32,500 bases of DNA from Symbiodinium natans (GCA_905221605.1 CAJNDS010000580.1:714276-746775); one strand, 5' to 3'. Positions 9,148-17,885 are shown, numbered from the stretch's first letter. The notes: generated by a model from the sequence alone, not told the origin. Numbers and translations: made by a program.

Positions 9148-9354
9148 TACTTGGAGGTTTAGGGTACGTCTTTACCACTTCACTGTGCTTATATTCCACT
9201 TATCAGCCCCTTAAGTGCCCTAATATGGTAAAAAAAGTTTATAAGTACAGTAGTAAGTACCCTAAACCCTCAACCCTAAACCCTTTACGAAACCCTGAAC
9301 CCTGAACCCTAAACCCTGAACCCTAAACCCTAACTACCCATGAACCTCCAAGTA
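9148..9354. mobile_element. Family A copy A4, right end split by telomere-like array
   Basis: The left end TACTTGGAGGTTTAGGGTAC is complete. The right end should read GTACCATGAACCTCCAAGTA, but is split: AAGTACC ends at 9261, a heptamer array follows, and ACCCATGAACCTCCAAGTA resumes at about 9336-9354. TACC occurs at both junctions (9258 and 9335), exactly 77 bp apart. Confidence 0.85.
9262..9334 (-). repeat. CCCTAAA/CCCTGAA array inside element A4
   Basis: Eleven heptamer-length units in one phase, including CCCTCAA, CCCTTTA and four CCCTGAA units. It interrupts the terminal repeat of A4. Confidence 0.95.
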
Positions 9355-9355
9355 C

Positions 9356-9460
9356 ACCCTGAACCCTAAACCCTAAACCCTAAACCCTAAACCCTAAACC
9401 CTAAACCCTAAACCCTAAACCCTAAACCCTAAACCCTAAACCCCGAACCATAAACCCTGA
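9356..9460 (-). repeat. CCCTAAA block abutting element A4
   Basis: Begins immediately after the last base of A4. About 13 units. Confidence 0.96.
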
Positions 9461-9550
9461 ATATCGTGGAAGGTTTTGGGTCCACCTCTTTCCAGCTGAC
9501 CTCGGCCTTCAAGCGGCGGAGCAGTGACGACAGCGAGTGCCTGGAATGTG

Positions 9551-9624
9551 GTTTAGAGTTTAGGGTTTAGGGTTCGTTTAGGGTCAGGGTTCAGGGTTGA
9601 GGGTTTATGGTTTAGGGTTTAGGG
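9551..9624 (+). repeat. TTTAGGG block
   Basis: Degenerate, with TTCGTTTAGGG and TTGAGGG steps. Confidence 0.9.
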
Positions 9625-9701
9625 AGCTGTTTGTGCCCTCCCCCTAGACCCTAGCTCCCCACCATCTTGCACCCTAGGTTTTGGGGCTGCTAAGCCGTAT
9701 G

Positions 9702-9808
9702 GGGTTTAGGCTTAGGGTCTAGCATCTAGTCTAGGGTCTAGGGTCTAGGGTTTAGGGTTTATGGTTTCGGGTTTAGGGTTTAGGGGTTTAGGGTTTAGGG
9801 TTTAGGGA
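9702..9808 (+). repeat. TTTAGGG/TCTAGGG block
   Basis: A patch of TCTAGGG units (9719-9750) precedes regular heptamers. Confidence 0.93.
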
Positions 9809-9948
9809 ATTAGGGAACAGGTACAGCTTTATGTAGGGGAGTCGGGGCTTAGGGTTCAAGTTGCGGGGCTTGGTGTGCTTGAAGGCTTAAGGGGGGGACT
9901 GCTTCATACAGGAGCCGAAACTTTTGCCAAGATTCTCCCCTCACATCC

Positions 9949-10010
9949 CTCATATGAAGCAGGGTTTATAGTACTGTTTTTGCTGAGTGTGTATAAGGTT
10001 CCCTTTTCAA
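9949..10010 (+). repeat. Repeat K, uninterrupted copy
   Basis: CCTCATATGAAGCAGGGTTT, then TATAGTACTGTTTTTGCTGAG and GTATAAGGTTCC. A diverged relative at 21,073-21,258 carries a heptamer array in the middle, and a fragment lies at 20,893-20,912. This copy serves as the empty site for comparison. Confidence 0.75.
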
Positions 10011-10490
10011 ATTCCCTACATCATATAACTATGATAGACGCTGCCCAAAATACTCCAAATACCTCAAATACCTCTACATCAAATACCCCAAACCCCAGAC
10101 CCTAAACCCCCTACACCCCTAAACCATATGTTTGACATGGGGATGTGCCCCTCCCAACCGGGGCACACGAAGGAGGGCAGCAGGTTCAGAGAATCTGCTA
10201 GCGTCCAGTTCTTTAGCGCATCAAACAGGGCCCACAATTCAGCCCGGCTTTGCTGAGCGCTTCAGCGCCAAAGAGCCCCTAACCTCAAACCTAAGCCCTC
10301 ATCAAGTCTCAAAGATCAACCCTAAGCCTTGCATCTCTAAAGCCCTCAGCCTCAGTCCTCCACCCCTCCCCACAGAGCACCCTCGCACGCGCGCACCCAC
10401 ACACACACTGCCTGAGGGTGTCGTCGTTCCACCCTCTCCGATGCTGGACGGTTCGAAGCAGGACGCTTTGTTAGGCTTCTTCGGGATTAG
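10010..10490. other. Unique spacer with an uncharacterised open frame
   Basis: A plus-strand frame of 145 codons runs 10,132-10,569 and ends inside a G-rich tract, giving a glycine tail. Residues 1-120 are serine/proline-rich with no domain I recognise. No supporting codon pattern or neighbours, so coding status is doubtful. Confidence 0.25.
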
Positions 10491-10516
10491 AATTAGTTGT
10501 TTTCGTTTCGCGTGTT

Positions 10517-10563
10517 TTTTGGGGGGGTGGGGGGGGGGAGGGGGGGGGGTTTGGGGTTTGGGG
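10517..10563. repeat. G-rich tract
   Basis: G runs of 7-9 broken by T or A, grading into TTTGGGG. Confidence 0.95.
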
Positions 10564-10578
10564 CTTTAATTAGGGATC

Positions 10579-10685
10579 TTAGGTTGTCCCATATACCCCT
10601 CATATACCCTGTCAAACCCAAAACCCGTACTTCAGAACCCTTTAAAGAAGGGAGGGGACCATACCAATGGACCACGCAACTACCC
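10579..10685. mobile_element. Family I element, copy I1
   Basis: The right half has TACTTCAGAACCCTTTAAAG, GGGGACCATA and CAACTACCC, shared with I3 and with the minus strand of I2. The left end TAGGTTGTCCCATA is a weak inverse of the right end. Confidence 0.55.
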
Positions 10686-10753
10686 TTCGAAAGACAAGCC
10701 CCTACCATCAACACCCTAAATTCCTATATAAGAGGGTCTTTAGCTTCGTGTTA

Positions 10754-10939
10754 AGGGTCTATAGGGCTTAGGGTTCAGCTTCGGGCTTAGGGTTTAGGGT
10801 TTAGGGTGTAGGGACATGCAGCTACACGCAGTCTCGTGGGCTCCCAAGACTCCACAGACCTGCAGTTGTCTGAGATACCTTAGGGTTTAGGGTTTAGGGT
10901 TCAGGGTTCAGGGTTCAGGGTTCAGAGTTCAGGGTTTAG
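10754..10939 (+). repeat. TTTAGGG/TTCAGGG blocks (two)
   Basis: Blocks at 10,754-10,807 and 10,880-10,939; the second contains four TTCAGGG units in a row. About 70 bp of unique sequence separates them. Confidence 0.93.
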
Positions 10940-11190
10940 CCTGGCAAAGTCCTATCACAATCTTGGGCTCGGACACAAAACGCGAAGAGCCTCTAAGTAG
11001 CCCTGATTTCACGTGCGAATTCGCAAGTTGGCTTATGTTAATGGGGCATTCAAACCGTTCAAGCACTTCCAATATATGATCTTCCTCGTAATTGAAGGTA
11101 ATTTGTGAGCGGAGTGGACATAGTGAGCAACCAACACCCGTCCAAATGCAGTAAAGAATGAGGTTCTGGGCCCGCACGAACGCTATACCC
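10940..11190. other. Unique spacer
   Basis: A minus-strand frame of 82 codons (10,929-11,177) occupies most of this spacer. It has no recognised motif and ends within the heptamer block, so I do not call it a gene. Confidence 0.3.
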
Positions 11191-11304
11191 GAAACCCTAA
11201 AACCCTGCTTGCAGAATTAAGGGTTAGGGGTGTAGGATGTCACTTGGAGGCTCAATTCATGGATCGCTTTAAGAGGCTCTCAACTCTACACCCCGAACGA
11301 CGAA

Positions 11305-11406
11305 GCCCTAAACCCTCAACCCTCAACCCTCAACCCTAAACCCTAAACCCTAAACCCTAAACCCTAAACCCTAAACCCTAAACCCGAAACCCTAAACCCG
11401 AAACCC
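11305..11406 (-). repeat. CCCTAAA block with CCCTCAA patch
   Basis: Three consecutive CCCTCAA units precede about ten CCCTAAA/CCCGAAA units. Confidence 0.95.
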
Positions 11407-11502
11407 GGACGAGTACATGTTCCACCACAAGGGCCACGCCCATCATGATCGACTGCCCAAAGCATTCTCTGGCCATCCCTGCCCCCCTAAACTCTTAGGG
11501 AA

Positions 11503-11569
11503 AGTTTAGGGTGTAGGGTTTAGGGTTTAGGAGTTTAGGGTCTAGGGGTTAAGTTTTTAGGGTTTAGGT
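11503..11569 (+). repeat. Degenerate TTTAGGG block
   Basis: TTTAGGG with TGTAGGG, GAGTTTAGGG and TCTAGGGG steps. Confidence 0.9.
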
Positions 11570-11585
11570 TACGATAATGTATCTA

Positions 11586-11729
11586 AGGGGTAGTTTCATG
11601 GGCCCTGATTATGGGTCCCTTACCTCTGTTAAAGGCTTCTGAAGTATGGACCCCTAGGCTCTTCAGCTTGGGGGGGTATATAAGGGGTCCCCTTCTGAGG
11701 GCCCATACGAAGGGACCATGTACCTGCTC
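11586..11729. mobile_element. Family I element, copy I2
   Basis: Left end GGGTAGTTTCATGGGCCC; right part GGGCCCATACGAAGGGACCATG. On the minus strand it carries TCCATACTTCAGAAGCCTTT, matching I1 and I3. About 140 bp with partial internal pairing. Confidence 0.6.
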
Positions 11730-11766
11730 TAAGAGAAGCCGAAACCTGAGGGCTCTGGGCTTCAAG

Positions 11767-11945
11767 GGGTTTAGGGTTTAGGGCTTAGGGTTTAGGGTTT
11801 AGGGTTTAGGGTTTAGGTTTTAGGGTTTAGGGTTTAGGGTTAGGCCTCAAGGGGGTTAGGGGGTGTATAGCCTTCACCAGGTTTAGGGGGTTTAGGGTTC
11901 CGAAAAATTTAGGGTGAAGGGTTTGGGGTTGAGGCTTCAGGGGGT
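11767..11945 (+). repeat. TTTAGGG block and degenerate tail
   Basis: Regular at 11,767-11,843; scattered degenerate units continue to 11,945. Confidence 0.92.
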
Positions 11946-12005
11946 TTAACCCCAGAAAAAAGGCATCTCCCTAAACCCGAAGTGCCAGCGTGATCAATAC
12001 CAACT

Positions 12006-12043
12006 CCAAACCCGAAACCCTAAACCCTAAACCCTAAACCCCA
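12006..12043 (-). repeat. Short CCCTAAA block
   Basis: Five units. The 12-base motif AAGTGCCAGCGTGATC at 11,979 recurs as AAGCGCCAGCGTGATC at 12,044, bracketing the block as a direct repeat. Confidence 0.9.
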
Positions 12044-12146
12044 AGCGCCAGCGTGATCGGCACCAGGAGCACTTCGGGCAGACATAAGTCTGTGAAGACC
12101 TCGACCGTGAACTCTGCATTCCGGCATTTCTCTTGGGGGGTTACAT

Positions 12147-12202
12147 GGTTTAGGGTTTAGGGTTCAGGGTTCAGGGTTTGGGGTTTAGGGTTTAGGGTTT
12201 AG
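12147..12202 (+). repeat. TTTAGGG block
   Basis: Eight units with TTCAGGG and TTTGGGG variants. Confidence 0.94.
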
Positions 12203-12280
12203 CGATAGAGTTCTGCATGGGTCCTAGACCCTATATAGCCCTAACATGCACGGAAACTTCGATTTTCGCTTGTTCGCCGC

Positions 12281-12552
12281 CCCCCCCCCGCCCCCCCCCC
12301 CCCCCCCGCCCCCCCCCTCCCCCGCCCCCGCCCCCCCCCCCCCCCCCCCCCCCCCCCCCGCCCCCCCCCCCGCCCCCCCCCCCGCCCCCCCGCCCCCCCC
12401 CCCACCCCCCCCCCCCCGCCCCCCCCCCCCCCCCCCCCGCCCCCCCCCCCCCCCCCCCCGCCCCCCCCCCCCCCCCCCCCGACCCCCCCCCGCCCCCCCC
12501 CCGCCCCCCCCACCCTTCCCCCGAAAAACACAACATTCCCCCCCCCCCCCCG
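12281..12552. repeat. 270-bp C-rich tract with periodic G
   Basis: C runs of about 7-22 are punctuated mostly by single G, with rare A or T. Every frame is open, giving spurious polyproline or polyglycine proteins of about 100-130 residues on both strands. Confidence 0.97.
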
Positions 12553-12679
12553 CAGTTTTAGGTTTCGAGCTAAAAGGGCTTGTAGGGTTTCGGACGTAGG
12601 GCCGGAGGGTTTTGGGGGCCAAACCTCAGCCCATGCTCTAGGATGTGTGGCTTCAGGGCTCTGTGTATGTCGTAGTTTA

Positions 12680-12849
12680 CGGTTTGGGGTTTCGGGTTTA
12701 GGGTTTAGGGTTGAGGGGTTGTTGACCCTAACCCCTAATTCTGTTGCAACACCTTACACTCTACCCTCCAAACCTTAGCCCTAGGGCTCCAAGTATACGG
12801 TTTTAGGGTTTAGGGTTTGGGGTTTAGGGTTTAGGGTTTAGGGTTTAGG
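12680..12849 (+). repeat. TTTAGGG blocks (two)
   Basis: Short degenerate block at 12,680-12,720 and a better one at 12,799-12,849 with one TTTGGGG. Confidence 0.9.
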
Positions 12850-13098
12850 ACCTACGTTGCGGTCTAAAGTCTGTAAAGAATACCTACTTTGGGCTTGGAG
12901 CCTCAGGGCGTACGTGTCGGCAGTTCGGCATTGTAGGTTTGTTGTATATCGTTGTCATAGTAGGATACCATTTTACAATTTTAAGGGTGCTTAAACCCAC
13001 TCAGGAAGATAAATCCAAATTTTTACCATTATACCAACCTAGTTACTGGGCAGCCTAGCAACCATGAACTAGATAGACACCCGTGCCTAGCCGAAAGC

Positions 13099-13180
13099 GC
13101 GATGTTCGTGCAACGTGCAAGGCAGTAGCGCCCAACGGCCCGCTCGATCTGCCCCCGCTTACCCTTGCACGTTGGAACGC
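13099..13180. mobile_element. Hairpin abutting a telomere-like block
   Basis: Arms at 13,099-13,122 and 13,163-13,180 share GTTCGTGCAACGTGCAAGG against CCTTGCACGTTGGAACGC, with about 40 bp of loop. The right arm ends exactly where the TTTAGGG array begins. Possible small fold-back element or recombination-prone structure. Confidence 0.6.
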
Positions 13181-13238
13181 TTAGGGTTTAGGGTTTAGGG
13201 TTTAGGGTTTAGGGTTTAGGGTTTAGGGTTTAGGGTTC
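13181..13238 (+). repeat. TTTAGGG block
   Basis: Eight perfect units starting at the hairpin arm. Confidence 0.97.
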
Positions 13239-13374
13239 ATACTGTTTGGGGAAGCAGTCCTCAGTTCGCGGCGATCCATCGGAAAAATCTACCTTCGGGG
13301 ACAGTCTGGGTTTAGGATGAAGCCCACAAAGCTAGCTAAGAGCATGGCTACAGGGCACGTGTGTCCTGGTCCTC

Positions 13375-13593
13375 CAAACCCTAAACGCTATACACCCTAA
13401 ACCCTAAACCCTAAACCCTAAACCCTAAACCCTAAACCCTAAACCCTAAACCCTAAACCCTAAACCCTAAACCCTAAACCCTAAACCTAACCCTAAACCC
13501 TAAACCCTAAACCCTAAACCCTAAACCCTAAACCCTAAACCCTAAACCCTAAACCCTAAACCCTAAACCCTAAACCCTAAACCCTAAACCCTC
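13375..13593 (-). repeat. CCCTAAA block, about 215 bp
   Basis: About 29 near-perfect units with one dropped C at about 13,489 that shifts the phase. Confidence 0.98.
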
Positions 13594-13704
13594 ATGACAT
13601 GAATGGGCCAAGAAAACCTCCCAAGGCCACGAATCCCGCTTCTTCTTCATCGAAGAAGCTGAAAGGAAACGGATCCGTCGAGGGTGCCGCTTGCCTTGAC
13701 ATGC

Positions 13705-13746
13705 GGGTTTAGGGTTTAGGGTTCAGGGTTTAGGGTTTAGGGTGTA
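13705..13746 (+). repeat. Short TTTAGGG block
   Basis: Five units with one TTCAGGG. Confidence 0.94.
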
Positions 13747-13864
13747 GCGTTGGTCAGCTGAACGCAATAGTATGAAGACATGCCCACCCCGAGGCCACCC
13801 AAACACTACCCATCACGAAACCAAACCCCAGCCAAAGCCAAGCCAGCCATTCAATTTTCAAATA

Positions 13865-13970
13865 TCGAACATGTTTAGAGGACACCAAGATAGAACACTG
13901 CGAGCGTTTCAAATTTCACACATCGAACATGTTTAGAGGACACTAAGATAAAACACTGCGAATGCTTGGG
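13865..13970. repeat. 58-bp direct duplication
   Basis: TCGAACATGTTTAGAGGACA begins at 13,865 and recurs at 13,923. Similarity continues through AACACTGCGA, with a few substitutions. Confidence 0.9.
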
Positions 13971-13980
13971 ACATTTGCGC

Positions 13981-14189
13981 GCAATGGCCTTGACACAATA
14001 CACTCGGCACAACACAGCTGGCACAATGCCCTTTGGCACAATGCACTTGGCACAAGGCACGTGGCACAATGCACTTGGCACAATGCACGCCTGGAACACT
14101 GCACTTGGCATAGAGCACTTGCGCCATGCACTTGGCACTTTAATGCAGTTGGCACACGCACGCGTACATTAGCACAATGCACTTGGCCT
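13981..14189. repeat. Degenerate 14-bp minisatellite
   Basis: Repeated CTTGGCACAATGCA with variants (CTTGGCATAGAGCA, CTGGCACAATGCC). It explains cysteine- and histidine-rich open frames on both strands, including a 248-codon plus-strand frame at 13,962-14,708. Confidence 0.9.
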
Positions 14190-14970
14190 TGGAGGCGGGG
14201 CCTTCCCCCACGCCTACAATACCCAAAACATACCCATGTCAAAACAGAAAGGGTGGGCTGCCTGCCTGCCAGACAAAGGGTGCAGTTCTGTTTTGCGCTG
14301 AACGCGGGTGGTGGCAGGTGGGGGGGGGCGGGTGTTGGGGTGGGGTGGGCCCCCCAACTACTCCCCCACTCCCCTCCCCCATGCCCTCTTTTCTGGCCCA
14401 AGTCCAGGTTTCAGGCTCGAAAACCCCCAACCTGGACCACTTCCAGCACTTTTCAGCCCCAGGCTATCGCGACATGGGTCAGTCATGTTGAAGTGCACCA
14501 CAAGAGGCTCAAGACAGGCGGGTATGGTGAGTGGGGTGGTGGGGGTGGGGGTTGGGGGGGGTTGGGGGGGGTGGGGCCAACCTCCCCTGGTCCAGAACCG
14601 TCCGCTTTCAGATCCCGGTCGCTCACGGGGGTACCCATTCCAGGCCAAAAAAGGGCTTGTTCTCACAGCCTGGACACCTTCGGCCCGAGGCCTCGGCGGA
14701 TTTCGTAGGTATAGGCCAGGGTACGGTACGCTCAACGAGTGTCCGCGTCGAGTTTACATCCCACTTTTTTGGTTCGTTTGGGGGTGGGTGGACGTAGGTT
14801 TTGGGGCATGCGGCTGTTGGGTTTCTGGATGTAGGTGGGTTCATGGACCCCAGATCAGTAGGCTGACAAGGACCCATTGAGGCAAAAACGTTTTGTTCAA
14901 AGAGGCCCTAAACGCTGGACCCCCAAAGCCCCAGACCTACACCCTGAGACCCCTACATCAAACATTTTGT
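14190..14970. other. GC-rich island with overlapping open frames
   Basis: GC-rich unique sequence with G/C runs (14,310-14,350; 14,525-14,575). Several plus and minus frames of 84-248 codons overlap, as expected in stop-poor DNA. None shows a domain I recognise. A small hairpin pairs AGTCCAGGTT (14,401) with AACCTGGACC (14,429). Confidence 0.4.
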
Positions 14971-14976
14971 GATACA

Positions 14977-14990
14977 GCAGTCATGACTGC
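14977..14990. other. Perfect 14-bp palindrome in AT-rich stretch
   Basis: GCAGTCATGACTGC, just before an AT-rich segment of about 80 bp. A protein-binding site or chance palindrome; function unknown. Confidence 0.6.
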
Positions 14991-15468
14991 ACATTATTTC
15001 TTATTCAATCATTTTACTGGTGTATTTTCATCAAGTATCGAAAATTATGAAATTTAGCAAATGTATGACTGTATGGTGAGAATCAAACCCGAACTCCAAG
15101 AACCAAGTCTAGGGTTGTGTCGTGGGGCCCCAGAGACGCGAAGAGTTTCCGTAAGGCTGCACGGCACACTGGCTCTTACCCGGGAATGAGAGAATTAGCA
15201 AGTTGTTATCCAATTAGTTAAGGGGGTATATAGGGTACCGAGTTCCCTCGTACCCTCAGCCCTCAACCCTAAGCCCTAAACACTAAACGCCTTTGCCGCC
15301 TTTACCCTAAGAACCCAGCAAGTATAGGCTGCGTTCGGCCCACCGCCAGTCATGGCCTGAAGTATATGTAGGATGTCCTACCAGCCTTCGCAGTATTCGC
15401 ATTCTCTGTTTCAGAGGTTAAGTTTCCAGATAAGCTCCAGAAAACTAGAGGATGCACCCCACGATTTA

Positions 15469-15515
15469 TGGTTTAGGGTTGAGGGTTTAGGGTTTGGGGT
15501 TTAGGGTTTAGGGTT
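15469..15515 (+). repeat. TTTAGGG block
   Basis: Six units with TTGAGGG and TTTGGGG. The 350 bp upstream (15,100-15,468) is spacer with only stray heptamers at 15,254-15,290. Confidence 0.93.
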
Positions 15516-15654
15516 TCCTTGATGTCGGCTGTCGGTTGTGGCCACGGGGGAGGTGGGAGAGGGCCTAAAATCCTAAGGGAGTGACAACCCCAGGTAGCAG
15601 CTTAGGAGGAGTGACGCAGCTAGAGGTTTCCAAGGCGTGCAAATCCCAGCTTGC

Positions 15655-15807
15655 TACCCTCAACCCTAAACCCTAGACCCTAACCCCCCAAACCCTAGAC
15701 CCTAACCCCCAAACCCTAAACCCTAAACCCTAAACCCTAAACCCTAAACCCTAAACCCTAAACCCTAAACCCTAAACCCTAAACCCTAAACCCTAAACCC
15801 TAAACCC
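15655..15807 (-). repeat. CCCTAAA block with duplicated variant unit
   Basis: Opens with a duplicated AACCCTAGACCCTAACCCCC unit, then about 14 regular heptamers. Confidence 0.97.
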
Positions 15808-15904
15808 AGGAAGCGTTGGATGCCTCAGAGCAGCGTTGCATCTTGCGGCTTGGCGTAGATCGGTTTCCGAGGGAGATCCCAATCAAGGGTTTAAGGGCTC
15901 TGTA

Positions 15905-16346
15905 GGGTAGGGTTTAGGGTTTAGGGTTTAGGGCTTAGGGTTTAGGGTTTAGGGTTTAGGGTTTAGGGTTTAGGGTTTAGGGTTTAGGGTTTAGGGTTTA
16001 GGGTTTAGGGTTTAGGGTTTAGGGTTTAGGGTTTAGGGTTTAGGGTTTAGGGTTTAGGGTTTAGGGTTTATGGTTTAGTGTTTAGTGTTTAGGGTTTAGG
16101 GTTTAGGGTTTAGGGTTTATGGTTTAGGGTTTAGGGTTTAGGGTTTAGGGTTTAGGGTTTAGGGTTTAGGGTTTAGGGTTTAGGGTTTAGGGTTTAGGGT
16201 TTAGGGTTTAGGTTTAGGCTTTCGGGTTTCGGGTCGGGGTTCGGGGTTCGGGGTTCGGGGTTCGGGGTTCGGGGTTAGGGGTTAGGGTTTAGGGTTTAGG
16301 GTTTAGGGTTTAGGGTTTAGGGTTTAGTGGGGTTTAGGGTTTGGGG
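15905..16346 (+). repeat. Largest TTTAGGG block, about 440 bp
   Basis: About 60 heptamers. Mostly perfect, with a TTTAGTG patch near 16,075 and a homogeneous TTCGGGG run of about six units at 16,233-16,275, then TTTAGGG again. Confidence 0.98.
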
Positions 16347-16627
16347 GCGACCGGGTCGAAACACAACCAAACGGGAGAAATTTCAACCCCACGGGCAAAA
16401 CACAACTGAACTATGTTTGTGGGTTGGCCCAAACGGGAGAAACCACAGCTGGCTACTGCAGTACCTTTTTAAGTTTGGACATGCCCTGCAGAAAATCCAT
16501 GGTACAAGGTTTCAGGACAAAATCTGCATAATGCTTCTCTTTGCGCCATAGCGCGAACATGGACTATACAATAGAATACTTCAATATATTATACTTACAC
16601 ATATATGTATAATGTATATGTATAATG

Positions 16628-16628
<1 letters not shown>

Positions 16629-16657
<29 letters not shown>
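16629..16657. repeat. TA dinucleotide microsatellite
   Basis: About 14 TA units, preceded by AT-rich ATATGTATAATG repeats. Confidence 0.97.
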
Positions 16658-16661
<4 letters not shown>

Positions 16662-16797
16662 GCAAAAACCCTCCAGACCCTTGGCCAACGGCTGAACAAA
16701 AACCCTCCAGACCCTTGGCGCCCAACGAACAAAAACCCTCCAGATTCTTGGCCCCCAACGACTGAACAAAAAACCCGCCAGACCCCTGGCATCCCAC
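16662..16797. repeat. Minisatellite, four units of 32-37 bp
   Basis: Four units share ACAAAAACCCTCCAGACCC followed by TTGG and CCAACGA. The resulting minus-strand frames (repeated GSGGFL-like residues) are repeat translations, not gene evidence. Confidence 0.93.
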
Positions 16798-16848
16798 ACA
16801 AAGACCCCAAAAAGACCTTTAGAGTTTAGGGTTTAGGCTCTATAGTAT

Positions 16849-16870
16849 CCTCTAACAGTCCCTTAACCCT
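16849..16870. mobile_element. Family B remnant (tip)
   Basis: CTAACAGTCCCTTAACC matches the family B interior CTAACAGTCCTTAA. No second arm. Confidence 0.3.
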
Positions 16871-16871
16871 A

Positions 16872-17038
16872 AGGGTAGTTACATGGTCCCTTAGTTTGTT
16901 TAGTAGGGTTTAGGGTCCAGGTTTTAGGGTACACAATATATGCCTTTTATAATATGCCCTAATTATACAATTTAGGGGCCCAGACTTCAGAACCATTTCA
17001 GGAACGCAAGGGACCATATTGAGGGCCCACGAAGAACC
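16872..17038. mobile_element. Family I element, copy I3
   Basis: Left end GGGTAGTTACATGGTCCC. The right part ACTTCAGAACCATTTCAGG, then GGGACCATATTGAGGGCCCA, pairs with it. TTTAGTAGGGTTTAGGG and TTTTAGGG (16,890-16,930) lie inside the left arm, another case of heptamers within an element. Confidence 0.65.
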
Positions 17039-17100
17039 CTAGCCAGTCCCCACGCCCCGCCCCCGAAATCCTCGAAGCCTGTGAAGCCCTTCTCCTTTTG

Positions 17101-17138
17101 GACGTTTAGGGTCTAGGGTCTAGGGTTTAGGGTTTAGG
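17101..17138 (+). repeat. Short TTTAGGG/TCTAGGG block
   Basis: Five units, two of them TCTAGGG. Confidence 0.9.
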
Positions 17139-17161
17139 TGTTGGTAGCATTTGAATGTACA

Positions 17162-17190
17162 ACCAATGGGGTATGAGCTCCCATCCATTG
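17162..17190. other. Short hairpin
   Basis: CCAATGGGGTATGAG pairs with CTCCCATCCATTG. Function unknown. The following 200 bp (17,190-17,390) is unique, with a 63-codon frame and no motif. Confidence 0.5.
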
Positions 17191-17429
17191 ATTGTGGGTT
17201 CAGGTTCTAATGTTTGTTGAGCTTAGGGGTTTAGACAAAGGATTTAAGGTTGACTGGAGAGGCGGCGGGCAAGAGAGGGAGACAGGAGGAAAGCAGCGAG
17301 AAGAAGCGCCAGCAAGAATTGAGGTTCAATCGCAAAGCACCACGTCGCTTTGTTTTGAACCCACTTCCCCCCCAGATGATTGAACTTCAAGCTCTCTGAA
17401 CCCTAAACCCAGAACGCGCGCTGAAAGCC

Positions 17430-17518
17430 CTGAACCCTAAAACCCTAAGCCCTAAGCCCTAAACCCTAAACTCGACACCCTAAACCCTAAAAACCCTAAA
17501 CCCTAAACCCTAAACCCA
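17430..17518 (-). repeat. CCCTAAA block
   Basis: Degenerate, with CCCTAAG and an eight-base AACCCTAA step. Confidence 0.93.
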
Positions 17519-17782
17519 AACAATCCTTTCAGCCCACCCCTGGCCCCTGGCAGGAGTCCCAACGGAGGCTTCCGAAGCGCGCCTGTGGCAGCATTGCGTT
17601 TGATTAGGGTTTAGGGTTTAGGCGCAGAGGTTTCCAAGAGTTAGGGCTTGGGTTGAAGTTTTTTTCGGGTGGCTCATGAGACCTCTTCCCCTTAACCCTA
17701 GAACCCCAACCCCGAACCCCAAACTCCCCCCGCCTCAAACCCTAGACAAGACAAAGGTGGAACCTCCTAAACCCCTGAACCC

Positions 17783-17885
17783 TACTTGGAGGTCCATGGT
17801 ACTTATAGGCTAATCATAACTCGGAACTGCACTTATAATCCGCTTACAAGCCTTCTTGAGTGCCCTAAAAGGGTTATGATTGGTG
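17783..17885. mobile_element. Family A copy A5, right end missing
   Basis: Left end TACTTGGAGGTCCATGGTAC and inner arm ATAACTCGGAACTGCACTTA are conserved. Inner right-arm homology stops near GGGTTATGATTGGTG, and the terminal CCATGAACC is absent. Confidence 0.7.

Noticed and set aside
12217-12622. Long polyproline and polyglycine open frames on both strands
   Set aside because: They are translations of one C-rich tract. All frames are open at once, so openness says nothing about coding.
13962-14708. 248-codon plus-strand frame, the longest in the window
   Set aside because: It reads through the 14-bp minisatellite and a GC-rich, stop-poor stretch where other frames on both strands are open too. 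No domain recognised.
15060-15110. tRNA-like T-arm on the minus strand (GAGTTCGGGTTTGATTC)
   Set aside because: The conserved A of the T-loop is missing, and no matching acceptor, D or anticodon arm was found.
15180-15260. Second copy of fold-back element F (GGGTATATAGGGTACCGAG)
   Set aside because: Only a short resemblance to the right arm; the left arm is not convincingly paired.
15905-16346. A true chromosome end
   Set aside because: The array is flanked by unique DNA on both sides and contains variant patches.
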